Positions 13,602-25,745 of a stretch of 64,000 nucleotides of DNA are shown here, in pieces (position 1 is the stretch's first letter; every line of letters starts with the position of its first letter). The notes beneath the pieces were generated by a model. It had not been told where the DNA came from, did no database searches, and was given only the letters and a program-made list of their open reading frames with translations. The stretch comes from Chaetoderma sp. LZ-2023a. Lineage: Eukaryota; Mollusca; Caudofoveata; Chaetodermatida; Chaetodermatidae. The stretch is from NCBI GenBank assembly GCA_034401795.1, contig CM067366.1, positions 85,421,647-85,485,646 of the forward strand, given 5' to 3'. A program made the position numbers and the translations under genes.

Positions 13602-13627
13602 TGTATGTATGTATGTATGTATGTATG
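13299..13627. repeat. Linker copy 4 with expanded TATG run
   Basis: This is a direct repeat of linker copy 3, again ending in a (TATG)n tract at about 13572-13627. No SINE unit follows; unique-looking sequence and a LINE remnant start after it. The pair shows that the linker can duplicate without the satellite. Confidence 0.85.
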
Positions 13628-13649
13628 ATTACTGTATTCTGCGGCTGTA

Positions 13650-14690
13650 GTAGTAGTAGAGACATCCTACAGCTGCAATCAGTCCTTCTTCGCTTTTGCC
13701 CACTGTGTCTTGTCCTCAGCCAAAATCCTTAGCTTCCTCAGGGCCATTCTTGACTTGAGTGTACCTAATCCTGCTTTCTTGATGTCACCTCGTAGCACAC
13801 TTAGCAGATTTATGCAATGGCGTCCTCTCCTGGCTCTGTATTTGCGGGCTCCGAGTAGGGCGAATTCCAAGGCTCTCTACTGGTGTGTCTTCAACAGACA
13901 GCGGCGGCGTATTACACATCTTGTATAGTGCATCGTTGGAAATTATGCTCTCTAGCCAGCGGTGCCCAGTTTTTGCGGTGGCAGGCGTCAAGTTTGTCTA
14001 GAGCTGCCTTTGGAACTGCACAGCTGTTGCAGTTATACAGCGTCAAGGATACGCAGGTTGCATTGTATAAACGTAGTCTTTTACCAAGGGCATCTTTGAT
14101 CTACGAATCCATAGCTTCCAGAAGGACTGGAAAGCTATGTTCCCATGATGCAGCGTGCAGCAATGTCAGCAGTACTGCAAATCAGTGAGCCCAAGATTGT
14201 ACTTTTCCTCCATGGTTCGCCGCCACTTTCTTTAGTTTCATGCTTTGTAGATAGGTATATGTTGGTGAACTCTGTTTTAGATTCATTCATAAAGATTCTC
14301 AATTTTTAGTTTGCTTGCAGCTATTAAGAGAAGTTCGTCAGGGGGTTTCTTTTCCTCATCTATAAAGTCCACATCGTCGGCATATTCCATCTCTAGCGGC
14401 ATGTCCAGTATTAACACCGGGGTGGGGTGGGGGTGGGGGGTGTTGTGGAATTTTCCCACACGGATGTCAATGCAGCAGCCAGGTAACAGGTGAAGAGCAC
14501 AGGGGATAGACCATCTCCCTGTGGGGAGCCGATTGATGTCTCAAACTCTACAGACTTCACTGACTGAACTCGTACTTTCAGCTTGGTATCTGCAAGCAGT
14601 AGTCTCACTAGTCGTAGCTCATCTTCATTGCAACAGGCCTGGCGTAGTACATCTAGGATCTTTGAGCGCTTAATTGTGTTTGAGCGCTCA
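13650..14690 (-). pseudogene. Decayed LINE reverse transcriptase, C-terminal half
   Basis: Several minus frames together read as the end of a non-LTR retrotransposon polymerase. In order: an RT segment with GSPQGDGLSPVLF (about 14492-14530), the catalytic YADD box (14373-14384), and a C-terminal region with HRWLESIISNDALY and SVLRGDIKKAGL near 13700-13950, typical of the post-RT domain of LINE ORF2. Stops and frame changes break it. A G-rich tract on the plus strand (14419-14441) has expanded inside the RT and reads as a Pro/Thr run. No endonuclease domain is visible, so it is 5'-truncated. The clade is not assigned. Confidence 0.8.
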
Positions 14691-15543
14691 AGTGCTATAC
14701 TTTATTTAAATCGATATTAGTAGATTTTAATCTGTACTAGTAGGCTAGTAGAATAGGGTCGATGAACAAAATACAAAACAACAAGGACCACAAGGATTTA
14801 AATCCTTGATAAGCGGAAAAGATACCACATGCGGGAATACAGTCGTGAACACCATATACAGGCAAGAGCCCTCTATTATAAATGTTGTGAGGAGAAGGTT
14901 AGAAATCCAATATCAAATCTTCATTTCAATCAAGTTAGAAAGGATATCACTAAAGCACATAAGCTGGATAGAAATTAAACAGTGACCAGCCCCTCTGGGC
15001 TGGCAGCAATGTGATGTGCTCGCTAGTCTAAGCTGCACCTGAGTCGAGAAAGTGTGCTAATGTCATTACACTATTTTGACAGAAATGGCATTAGAAACAA
15101 TGAATAACCATTTAGACTATTCTTTGATACTGATAAATTATAATTTATTCATACTGGATGGATGAAACTAGTTAAATTACTACAATTTATGCAACAACAG
15201 ACATTTATAGATTTTAACACCCACTAATCAGGGAGTGTTCTAATGTCAGTAAATGTGACAGTGATAGAAACATGCTGGCATGCAAGAGACTGCCTTTTAG
15301 AAACTATACCTGTGACAAATAAGATGCTTTAGCTATGGTTCACCAGAGCTCTCAGCAGTCAACCCTTCTAATTGACTCGGGAGTTGTTTCCGTCAAAAAA
15401 ACATTACATTGACACATAAAATAAGAAAAACAAATAAAAGTATTGAAGTCTGACGACTATCCTTGTTTCGCGCGATAGAATGAGCCCTCCTCGTACAAAT
15501 AGAGGCACAGATTTCCAACTTAAGATTATTTTAATAATTCTGA
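14691..15543. other. Intergenic; no gene seen
   Basis: No convincing ORF or RNA gene. A fragment of the first minisatellite family (GTAGGCTAGTAGAATAGGGT, about 14739-14758) is present. The rest is AT-rich single-copy-looking sequence. Confidence 0.6.
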
Positions 15544-15551
15544 TAGCTTGC

Positions 15552-16299
15552 CAGTGGCGGCGGAGTGGCTCGGCAACAGGGGGTTGCTAGGGGTGGATGC
15601 AGGATTTCGTGTTGGGGGCGTGAAGGAGGTGGGCCTGGGAGGGGGCTTCACCCTCCCTAATATTGGGCGTTCGGGCGTCTTCCCCCGGAAATGTTTGAAA
15701 ATTAAATGCTCTGAGAAGCCATCTCCTGTATTCTGAGTGATAATTCGTGGGTAAAATTGTTCAGGAAAATGAGAATTTTTCTCTTAGAAAATGTCAATTT
15801 ACAGAGCATGAAAGGAATATTTTAGAAATCTTCCACTTGAATGACTGGTTCGCTATGCCAAAATTTCAAATCAGGGCGTGTAAATCGACATTTTTCAAAA
15901 TCATTTCAGAAGGTCTGTTTAGTTAAGGTGTTAATGCCTGGTTAATGATATAACAGTGTCGCCATCAGTGATCACTGCTTGTCTTCCTAGATATTGTTGA
16001 TATAAGATTTATGAGCAATAGCAATACGTGGTCAGTGAACAATGATAGTACCATATAAATCCATGTATGCACAGTACACACAACACTGCCTGGGGGTGGG
16101 GTGGCGGGGGACTTCACCGGAAATTGTGTTAAATAGATGCTCTTAGAAGTCATTTCCTACATTTTAAGTGACAATTTGGGGTTAAAAAATCTACACTAGG
16201 ACAGGGGGGTACAGACATTATTAGCCCCCCCCCCGCCCCCACAAATTATTTTAGGGGGCCCTAGACACCCACACCACCCCAACCAGCTCCGCGCCACTG
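15552..16299. mobile_element. hAT-like non-autonomous DNA transposon
   Basis: The left end starts CAGTGGCGGCGGAG and the right end, read in reverse complement, starts CAGTGGCGCGGAG, giving hAT-style terminal inverted repeats. TAGCTTGC (15544-15551) and TAGCTCGC (16300-16307) flank the element as an 8-bp target duplication with one mismatch; 8 bp is the usual hAT length. No transposase ORF is present. Two related segments (about 15645-15760 and 16095-16190), each with a CCGGAAAT/TGCTCT(G/T)AGAAG-type core, are arranged as direct repeats inside it. Confidence 0.8.
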
Positions 16300-16848
16300 T
16301 AGCTCGCACAATTTTGACGGACACGTGATATGGTTTTCGTGGACTCTGCCATTTACAATTAAATAAATATTGCGTTAGGAATTTCGAACCTAATTTGACT
16401 TAAGTTTGTTGTTATCTAGTATGATGCCAGCAACACGCTTTTCTCAAATTCAGGTTTCGAAGAGGTAACACAGGATTGATCATGTCAAATAAAGATATGT
16501 GTAATAGAAATGGAGGTACAATATCATTTCTTGTTAAACAGCATATGTCTACTAGAAAATTGATGTATGCAATATGCCTACCCTAGTACGCCTACGTGGT
16601 AGAGACACCCGACCAACAGATTGCACACGCGTTACTACGAGACAAGAACCGTTAAGTTGATGTCGCGTATATAGCCGCCCATATTGAACATAAAAGGCCT
16701 ATTGCTTAATTGTCTTGCAGTAGAATATTTATGTATGTGTTCAATTAGCATGCAACATCATACATTTCTGATATAATACAAAAAAATTCAATTTGAATCT
16801 TTGTTAATATAATTTAATACATTATGATTGCAGATTTACAAAGAGTAG

Positions 16849-17157
16849 CAGTGGCATAGCCAAACGGGAAGGGGAGGGGGAGGCGGGCGGGTGTTCATCC
16901 AAATCTGCAAAGAAAAAAGTGTGTGGTGTGTGCGCACGCGCGTGCGTTTGCATGTGTATGTGTGCGTTGTACACTATTTCAGTTTAATGGCATGATCAAA
17001 ATGTAAAGTAAGTAACGGGCTGCCACAGAGTCAAATTTTCATAAATATCTCAGGGACAACCACCGACACCCCCATTAACATCTCGTGTGATTACCTTTTC
17101 GAGACCAATCACCTATCTTACCCATACACAGATATCGAGATCCTGGTTCCGTCACTG
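16849..17157. mobile_element. Possible second hAT-like element
   Basis: The left edge reads CAGTGGCATAGCC and the right edge, reverse-complemented, reads CAGTGACGGAACCAGGAT; both resemble hAT ends but match each other only loosely. The flanks (AAGAGTAG and AGTAAGCC) do not give a clean 8-bp duplication. The interior has G-rich and GTGTGCG simple sequence and no ORF. It could be a chimera of two related ends. Confidence 0.4.
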
Positions 17158-17182
17158 AGTAAGCCTTAAAGCAGCAGCTATG

Positions 17183-17185
<3 letters not shown>

Positions 17186-17223
<38 letters not shown>
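17186..17223. repeat. (AT)n microsatellite
   Basis: An uninterrupted alternating AT tract of about 37 bases. Confidence 0.95.
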
Positions 17224-17225
<2 letters not shown>

Positions 17226-17304
17226 CAACAAAATTACACTAGAATTCGACAAATACGAAGATATACCTAATAGTTGCGACATGGGGGCAGCTTTGCTAGA
17301 AATT

Positions 17305-17440
17305 CAAAACAACAGACAGGCAAGCAGGGAGGCAGGCATACAGGCAGACATATAGACAGACAGACATGCATGCAGGCAGGCATGCATACGGCAGACAGAC
17401 ATGCATGCAGGCAACAGACAGACAGACAGGTAGGCAGGCT
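17305..17440. repeat. CAGG/CAGACAGG imperfect microsatellite
   Basis: Interspersed CAGACAGG, CAGG and CATGCATGCAGG units. Both strands are open only because of the repeat; the Cys/Leu-rich and Gln/Arg-rich peptides they would encode are not supported as genes. Confidence 0.9.
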
Positions 17441-17772
17441 AATAGTGCTACTAGTTGCGAATAGCCACTTGTTAAATTGTATTGTGTGTATCATACGTGT
17501 ATATTATGTGGGAGACACGGACATAAGACGTATGTCTTATCGTGCTCCCGCTTAGACTAAAAATAAATTCTGTTTAAACTAAAATGAAATTACTTTAGAA
17601 ATTAAGAGTATATATGGGCCTACAATGGGGCGCGCCGCGAAGAGTTATCTCCCCAGAGGGCGTGCGTGCGTTGTGAGGAATAAATATACTTCCGCGTTTA
17701 TCAATGGCGTGTATAGTAACAACGTCAGAGTACCGTATCATTGCGTAACGCAAAGCCGTTTTAGGTAACAAA

Positions 17773-17851
17773 ATGCCGTTATATTGTTGTGTTCCCGGCT
17801 GTAAAGATAAAAGAGGTAGAAATAGATTCCCGAAAAAAGCAGATATGCTAT
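17773..17851 (+). CDS. Probable first coding exon of a THAP-domain protein
   Basis: An ATG in good context (A at -3) opens a 79-nt reading frame that begins MPLYCCVPGCKDK and continues to an FPKK segment. This matches the start of the THAP C2CH zinc-binding DNA-binding domain, where the first cysteine pair lies within a CCVPGC-type motif and an FP-containing strand follows. At 17852 the frame meets GTAAGT, a consensus splice donor, leaving phase 1. Family knowledge predicts further exons carrying the conserved Trp and the final Cys/His; I did not find them with confidence. It could be a host transcription factor or a P-element-like/domesticated transposase gene. The exon is short, so chance similarity cannot be fully excluded. 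Confidence 0.5.
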
Positions 17852-17939
17852 GTAAGTTGCGAATAGCCGTGAAAGAATCGATACGGTGACGCGCAAACTG
17901 TGGATGTTGAGATCGACTGAACTGGTTTACAGCGATCAT

Positions 17940-19478
17940 ATAGGCCTACATACATAATACGCCGCAGTGGTTCAAAGAAACTCTAACATGTATGCCTAGA
18001 TAAATTTATATTGTGATATTTTATTGTCCACATCGTCAAATACATGAACAAATGGCATCTATATCGGACACGTTCTTGCGATCGCCAGTTATCATCCCAG
18101 GTTGTGGCTATTAAAGGGTGGTCTCTTAAGACAAGGCAATACATATGTCATGAATACCGTAGTTTCTGTAAAACCAATGATCTATCAGTAAACCTGTTAA
18201 CCGTTTAATGCTAAAATTAGTTCCAGAAAAATTATATTTTCTCATAGAAAATATCCATTAGGGTAGGCCTACAAAGAATGTTGTTTTAGAAAATTTTCAA
18301 GGGAATAGCTCGCAGCAGGTGGACCGTTACATATATTATAACATTTAACATCAGACATTAATCACAGGTACAGCATAATGTATACATCATAGGAGGTGTA
18401 ACCCCAATTTCTCATTGTCAAGACTTACACAGATTAATTTCTAAATCCATTTAAGCAATGTATTTGAATCTCTATTAAGACACCATCTGCCTTAAGAGAC
18501 CACCTTTTAATTCTCCCAGGGAGGTCTCTCAATGCAGGTTTGAAAGTATGTCATCAATTTGGTTTGTTAGCACTGATGTCATCCATTTTCAAATAAATAT
18601 TTTTCAAGATCACTTTTGATTAAGCAAATCAGAATGCTTGCATAATCAATGTCCATTTTCAGGTTAAGAGACTTTAAAAAAAAATTCTACTGGAATGACT
18701 GGCTATGTTTTCTAAAATAGTCTTCACTTGACTGGCAAATGGACATTTCTCAACAGAACTGCAAAATCAACCTCTGCAGTGGTATTGAGGAATGGTTATT
18801 TGCAGCACAATAGAAAAGTAATTTTTGTAAATTTACCACACGAATGACTTGCTCGCATGCCAGTCATTCCAGTTGTAAATTTTCAAAAATAGTCTTCTTT
18901 TCACCTGCAAATGAACATTTAATTAAGCAAATATTTACATTTTTGATCAAATTTAGCCATTATAGCATTAAAGCAGTGATTTGTGTGTGAAAAAGGCCTT
19001 CAGATCACAGAATCAGTGGTTATTTCTAGCCCTATTGAGATGATCCATTGTTGGCCAGTAGGATCCAAGCAAATTAGTTCCAAAATTATCATAAACTTAC
19101 CTTGCTGTTGTCTTGTTTTTAAAATTAAATTTGGCCAACCAGATAATGAGTAGTAGTCTTTTAACACATTAACCTCTATATGCCAGAAAACAAGATGTTT
19201 TATATATGATGTACGCAATGCCCTGTTCAATATTTTGAGACCAAGTTGACTGTGAGCTATTGTTGCTTCCTATGCCCTATTAGTTTGAAATTATTCAAGA
19301 GCTTTCATGTATATATGTCTAGAAATTGAGACATGGGCATTACATATGTTAAAGGGTTAAAAGAAAAAGTTGACAGATGGAAAATGACCATGGCATAAGC
19401 TCAGCCCGCCCCACCCCTTCTGGACAGCTCAGCTAATAAATATAATGTGTCTCATCTGTTTTCTAATTATTTTACAGG
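17940..19478. other. Putative intron or intergenic DNA with a dispersed repeat
   Basis: No ORF is supported. About 18230-18960 holds a dispersed repeat with GGAATGACTGGC (about 18690) inverted as GCCAGTCATTCC (about 18860), plus two direct copies of an AAAATAGTCTTC...AAATG(G/A)ACAT module. Related pieces occur near 15835, 23941-24140, 54380 and 54640, so this is a family. It would lie in the first intron if the THAP gene is real. Confidence 0.55.
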
Positions 19479-19501
19479 TACCTCCTGTAAGCACCTGTAA
19501 G

Positions 19502-19704
19502 GTACTGTTTCAAATTTGTTCAACTTTGACACTCCATCTACACCATATGCCAAGGGAAGACAAGAAAGTACACAAAGAAATAGGAAACTAGTTACGGATG
19601 TGATGGGTGCCAGTCTAGATATTGGAAATGAAGTCCTCAGGGAGACAATGGAGGAAGGGGAAAGTACTTCATCTATCAATGACAATCACTTCCTGTGTGG
19701 TTAG
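19502..19704 (+). CDS. Candidate exon, unrecognised protein
   Basis: A 67-codon open stretch encodes a hydrophilic, Ser/Thr/Glu-rich peptide (FNFDTPSTPYAK near the start, EETMEEGES-like acidic part near the end) and stops with TAG at 19702. Just upstream is a pyrimidine-rich tract ending in ACAG at 19478, but frames from that site hit stops; an AG at 19501 would keep the frame open and match phase 1 of the upstream THAP exon. Composition looks more like coding than the flanks. No domain is recognised, and linkage to the THAP exon is speculation. Confidence 0.25.
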
Positions 19705-19804
19705 CTGTCAAGTATGACCTTCTTTCTGACAGAGTTTGTATTCGATAGAGAGATTTCAGGACAATCTTGATACAATCAAATTTAATACAGGCTTTGATAA
19801 TTAT

Positions 19805-22800
19805 GACCATTTTATGCGCAGTTAAGACTTGTGAATGATAATATTTGCTCAGTTATGACTTGTGAATGATAATACATGTATTTGCTCAATTAAGCCTTAT
19901 GAGTGACGAAATTTACTTAATTGTGACATATTAGTGATGAAATTTTCTCAACTGTGAGCTAGACATGATGAAATTTGCCCAATTATGACTTTTCAATAAT
20001 AATATTTGCTCAGTTATGACTTGTGAATGATAATATTTGCTCAGTTGTGGCCTGTGAATGAGAGTATTTGCTCAGTTGTGACTTATGAGTGATAATATTT
20101 GCTTACTTCTGCCTTATGAATGATGAAATTTGCTTACTTCTGCCTTATGAGTGATGAAATTTGTTTACTTCTGCCTTATGAGTGATGAAATTTGCTTACT
20201 TCTGCCTTATGAGTGATGAAATTTGCCCAGTTGTGATTTATGAATGATAATATTTGCTCAGTTATGACTTGTGAATGATAATATCTGCTCAGTTATGACT
20301 TGTGAATGACAATATTTGCTCAGTTATGACTTGTGAATGATAATATCTGCTCAATTATAACTTGTGAATGATAATAGTTGCTCAATTGTGACATATGAGT
20401 GATGAAATTTGCTTACTTGTGATATATTAGTGATGTTATTTGCTCAGGTGTGAGCTAGAAGTGATGAAATTTTCCAAATTGTCACATATGAATGATAATA
20501 TTTGCTCAGGTATGACTTGTGAATAATGATATTTAATCAATTGAGACTTGTGAATGATATTTAATCAATTGAGACTTGTGAATAATGATATTTAATCAAT
20601 TGAGACTTGTGAATAATGATATTTAATCAATTGAGACTTGTGAATGATATTTAATCAATTGAGACTTGTGAATGATATTTAATCAATTGAGACCTGTGAA
20701 TGATATTTAATCAATTGAGACTTGTGAAAAATGAAATTTAATCAATTGAGACTAGTGAATGATGATATTTAATCAATTGAGACTTGTGAATGATATTTAA
20801 TCAATTGAGACTTGTGAATGATATTTAATCAATTGAGACATGTGAATAATGATATTTAATCAATTGAGACTTGTGAAGAATGATATTTAACCAATTGAGA
20901 CTTGTGAATAATGAAATTTAATCAATTGAGACTTGTGAATGATGATATTTAATCAATTGAGACTTGTGAATGATATTTAATCAATTGAGACTTGTGAATA
21001 ATGATATTTAATCAATTGAGACTTGTGAATAATGATATTTAATCAATTGAGACTTGTGAATAATGATATTTAATCAATTGAGACTTGTGAAAGATATTTA
21101 ATCAATTGAGACTTGTGAATGATATTTAATGAATTGAGACCTGTGAATGATATTTAATGAATTGAGACTTGTGAATAATGATATTTAATGAATTGAGACT
21201 TGTGAATAATGATATTTAATCAATTGAGACTTGTGAATGATATTTAATCAATTGAGACTTGCGAATAAGGATATTTAATCAATTGAGACTTGTGAATGAT
21301 ATTTAATCAATTGAGACTTGTGAATGATATTTAATCAATTGAGACTTGTGAATAATGATATTTAATCAATTGAGACTTGTGAATGATATTTAATCAATTG
21401 AGACTTGTGAATGATATTTAATCAATTGAGACTTGTGAATGATATTTAATCAATTGAGACTTGTGAATAATGATATTTAATCAATTGAGACTTGTGAATA
21501 ATGATAATTAATCAATTGAGACTTGTGAAGAATGATATTTAACCAATTGAGACTTGTGAATAATGATATTTAATCAATTGAGACTTGTGAATAATGATAT
21601 TTAATCAATTGAGACTTGTGAATAATGATATTTAATCAATTGAGACTTGTGAATAATGATATTTAATCAATTGAGACTTGTGAATAATGATATTTAATCA
21701 ATTGAGACTTGTGAATAATAATATTTAATCAATTGAGACTTGTGAAGAATGATATTTAATCAATTGAGACTTGTGAATGATATTTAATAAATTGAGACTT
21801 GTGAATGATATTTAATCAATTGAGACTTGTGAATAATGATATTTAATCAATTGAGACTTGTGAATGATATTTAATCAATTGAGACTTGTGAATGATATTT
21901 AATCAATTGAGACTTGTGAATGATATTTAATCAATTGAGACTTGTGAATGATATTTAATCAATTGAGACTTGTGAATAATGATATTTAATCAATTGAGAC
22001 TTGTGAATAATGATATTTAATCAATTGAGACTTGTGAATAATGATATTTAATCAATTGAGACTTGTGAATAATGATATTTAATCAATTGAGACTTGTGAA
22101 TAATGATATTTAATCAATTGAGACTTGTGAATAATGATATTTAATCAATTGAGACTTGTGAATGATGGTATTTAATCAATTGAGACTTGTGAATAATGAT
22201 ATTTAATCAATTGAGACTTGTGAATAATGATATTTAATCAATTGAGACTTGTGAATGATGGTATTTAATCAATTGAGACTTGAGAATGATGGTATTTAAT
22301 CAATTGAGACATGTGAATGATGGTATTTAATCAATTGAGACTTGTGATTAATGATATTTAATCAATTGAGACTTGTGAATGATGGTATTTAATCAATTGA
22401 GACTTGTGAATGGTGATAATTAATCAATTGAGACTTGTGAATGATATTTAATCAATTGAGACTTGTGAATAATGATATTTAATCAATTGAGACGTGTGAA
22501 TGATATTTAATCAATTGAGACTTGTGAATGATATTTAATCAATTGAGACTTGTGAATAATGATATTTAATCAATTGAGACTTGTGAATAATGATATTTAA
22601 TCAATTGAGACTTGTGAATAATGATATTTAATCAATTGAGACTTGTGAAGAATGATATTTAATAAATTGAGACTTGTGAATGATATTTAATCAATTGAGG
22701 CTTGTGAATGATATTTAGTCAATTGAGACTTGTGAATGATATTTAATCAATTGAGACTTGTGAATGATATTTAATCAATTGAGACTTGTGAATGATATTT

Positions 22801-23575
22801 AACCAATTGAGACTTGTGAATGATATTTAATCAATTGAGACTTGTGAATAATGATATTTAATCAATTGAGACTTGTGAATAATGATATTTAATCAATTGA
22901 GACTTGTGAATAATGATATTTAATCAATTGAGACTTGTGAATGATGGTATTTAATCAATTGAGACTTGTGAATAATGATATTTAATCAATTGAGACTTGT
23001 GAATAATGATATTTAATCAATTGAGACTTGTGAATAATGATATTTAATCAATTGAGACTTGTGAATGATATTTAATCAATTGAGACTTGTGAATGATATT
23101 TAATCAATTGAGACTTGTGAATGATATTTAATCAATTGAGACTTGTGAATAATGATATTTAATCAATTGAGACTTGTTAATAATGATATTTAATCAATTT
23201 AGACTTGTGAATAATGATATTTAATCAATTGAGACTTGTGAATGATGGTATTTAATCAATTGAGACTTGTGAATAATGATATTTAATCAATTGAGACTTG
23301 TGAATAATGATATTTAATCAATTGAGACTTGTGAATGATGGTATTTAATCAATTGAGACTTGAGAATGATGGTATTTAATCAATTGAGACTTGAGAATGA
23401 TGGTATTTAATCAATTGAGACTTGTGATTAATGATATTTAATCAATTGAGACTTGTGAATGATGGTATTTAATCAATTGAGACTTGTGAATGGTGATAAT
23501 TAATCAATTGAGACTTGAGAATGATGGTATTTAATCAATTGAGACTTGAGAATGATGGTATTTAATCAATATTAC
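19805..23575. repeat. 28/31-bp minisatellite array
   Basis: The core (about 20515-23575) has 28-bp units AATGATATTTAATCAATTGAGACTTGTG (split here as AATGATATTTAATC plus AATTGAGACTTGTG) mixed with 31-bp units that carry an extra AAT triplet. Each unit contains the palindrome TCAATTGA. The left 700 bp are a more diverged version with TTGCTCA(G/A)TTATGACTTGTG. Rare unit types (GATGGTATTT, GATTAATG, TGGTGATAATT) fall in the same order at about 22160-22440 and 23240-23520, an exact 1080-bp offset, so blocks of units have been duplicated together. Confidence 0.95.
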
Positions 23576-24600
23576 TGTGACTTAGAAGGGATGTAATTTG
23601 GTCAATTGTGACCTGTCACTTATGAATTAAGCATGTAAGATCGGATCAAATTATGGAGCTATGAGCCATATCTCAGAAACTGCTTGTCTGATTTTCTAAA
23701 ATTTTACCACAACAAAGAGTGTGATCTTATACTAGACGTCGCCAATGTTGGCCGGGCATGATCCAAAGAAATCCAGTGTGAAAAAATTTAGGAAATCCTA
23801 TTGGTTTTAAAAACTTGTGGATACTGGCATTTCATTATATAAATAAAGAGTATTGGCCTATATTCATTATTCCAATGGTTCAGCTCTGTATGTTATAAGG
23901 TTAAATATAATCGTATATTGATCATAGGATGCATCTATTTAACCCTTTAATGGCTAAATTTAGTCAAGACCTTAATATCAAAACATTTGCTTATTGAATG
24001 CCCATTTTTGGGCCAAGAGAAGAGTATTTTTGAAAATGTGCCATTGAAATGACTGTTTCGGTTATCGAGCAAGGCATCCCAGTGGTACATTTCCAAAGGT
24101 TCTCTTCGCTTGTCCTGCAAGTGAGCATTTCTCAAGAACACACCAGAGGCTGGTTTTTGCCCTGACCAGTAAACTGTTGAAAGGCATGCAGCATGTAGGC
24201 AATCAGGCAGACAGACAGGTAGGTAGATAGATAGAAAGATAGAGAGTATCCATCTCTACCAGCAAGCAATAGGGAAGTAAGCAATAGGGAAGTGAGGCTA
24301 TGTATAGGCTAGATAAATAGCTAATCGCTACTATGACGTAAATGGTTGCTACTGCAATACATGATGTGCCACCATGAGAATAAGATTGGTCATAAACAGG
24401 GCTGGTGTGGGTGTCGGGGTGGGGGGGGGGGGGGGGTAGAAACTATTGTTGTATTTAGTAGGGCACAACGACCTTTCTTGCTTGATTAATGAAAGTTACC
24501 ACTACTAAATTCTCCCCATGGACTTTCACCCTCAATAGCTTAGTTCAGAACTTGTAACACATTTAATACACTTCTAGCAAAGCATGCATGTAATGGATTG
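23576..24600. other. Intergenic with dispersed repeat and simple tracts
   Basis: About 23941-24140 is a copy of the AATGACTG/AAGAGTATTTTTGAAAATG repeat family also seen near 18.6 kb. About 24200-24245 is a GACAG/GATAG microsatellite and 24418-24436 a poly-G tract. No gene is supported. Confidence 0.6.
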
Positions 24601-25627
24601 GATTGTATATATTTGGTGGGCCTTATAAAAAGTTTTACATAAAGTGGTTTATGCATACATGTATGGGCACTACAACCTGCTGTGATACAATTAACTCAAA
24701 CAGGGGTTTTTTTTGTCTTTGCCTAGCATATAGGCCAACCATAGCCTCCATCCCCAGTGCTGATACTGGTAGAGATGGATACACTGTCAAATCTTTGTCC
24801 ACCCGCCACCTAATCGTGGAGACGCTCCTGCTTGTCAATGTACACTATCGCATCATTTACAAGTGGATTAAATAACGCACCGATGTCTGATTAGTGATTA
24901 CTTGACAGCGGCGACAATTATGTCTCGGTCCGAAGGTGATGCTTTAAATCACGGAAACGTAGAACGACGTTTGAAAATGTCGAGTTTGGACACTATTAAA
25001 GTCATTGTTAAATATATATTGCCAATAATGATACGGTATTAAACAAAGCAACTACAATCAGCGTATATACGAACTATAACTACTTAAATAGACAAGATAC
25101 GAATAACAAAAGTACAAACTCGCGTAAAGTCAAACATGACCGCAATAGAGAGGATGCCTCACAACGCACCAACGCCGCCTGGCGGCAGTTGCAGCGGTGC
25201 GCCCCATTGAAGAATGTACATGGCCTACGAACCCCCTAATGTGGACTGATTGTATGATTGTCTGTTCACCTATCTCTCCATCTGGCCATCTTCGCTGAAA
25301 CCCTTTCGCGGCCTTTGTTTGGATACAACCAAATTTACTGTGATTTATATATTGTGGATAGAAAGGTGACATTTCTTCTGGCATTTGACACCCAAGTGCC
25401 CCACCACATCCACTGTTCTCAATATCTGCTCTTTTTCCACTTTCGAAGAATATTGAAAAGCATAACTAATTCGTTATCGGAATTGGATAATTCCCTTGCA
25501 AACTGGTCGTCAACAGCAATCATTAACATGACAAGTAACTATTCATATAGTAGACATGGATGTGAACTAACCGTCAGATTTTTACATCTACTTACGAGTT
25601 ATTCATTATCTTTATCTTTCTTGCTCT
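24601..25627. other. Intergenic; only unsupported ORFs
   Basis: Open stretches exist on both strands (for example 24603-24875 plus and 25258-25629 plus), but none shows a recognisable domain, a consistent start context or splice sites that I could trust. Confidence 0.5.
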
Positions 25628-25745
25628 GAAAAACAGCCGTACACTACGATGACGCCGACGATAACGGCGGCGACACCAACAATCGCAAGAACACCGCCGA
25701 TAGCAATGCAAATTTTAATAACAGCGACGATAATAACACTTGTAT
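25628..25745 (-). CDS. Possible terminal exon with one membrane helix
   Basis: A short minus-strand frame encodes a hydrophobic run with AIGGVLAIVGVAAVIVGVI, about 25 residues long, flanked by a Lys on one side and a short polar tail (SEQER) ending in TAA. This has the form of a single transmembrane segment with a tiny cytoplasmic tail. The upstream side is blocked by stops within about 15 codons, so an intron acceptor would be needed there. The underlying DNA is GCC/GAC-rich and could instead be a simple repeat that happens to encode Ala/Val. Confidence 0.25.

Noticed and set aside
17595-17939. 114-aa ORF on the minus strand
   Set aside because: It is antisense to the THAP-type exon, has no recognisable domain, and lacks coding character.
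20515-23575. CRISPR-like regular repeats
   Set aside because: The 28/31-bp units are directly adjacent with no unique spacers, and the setting is a eukaryotic genome.
24603-24875. 90-aa ORF on the plus strand
   Set aside because: An equally long ORF lies antisense to it, and neither has a recognisable domain.
25258-25629. 123-aa ORF on the plus strand
   Set aside because: No domain or consistent coding signal; the opposite strand contains the more plausible short exon.
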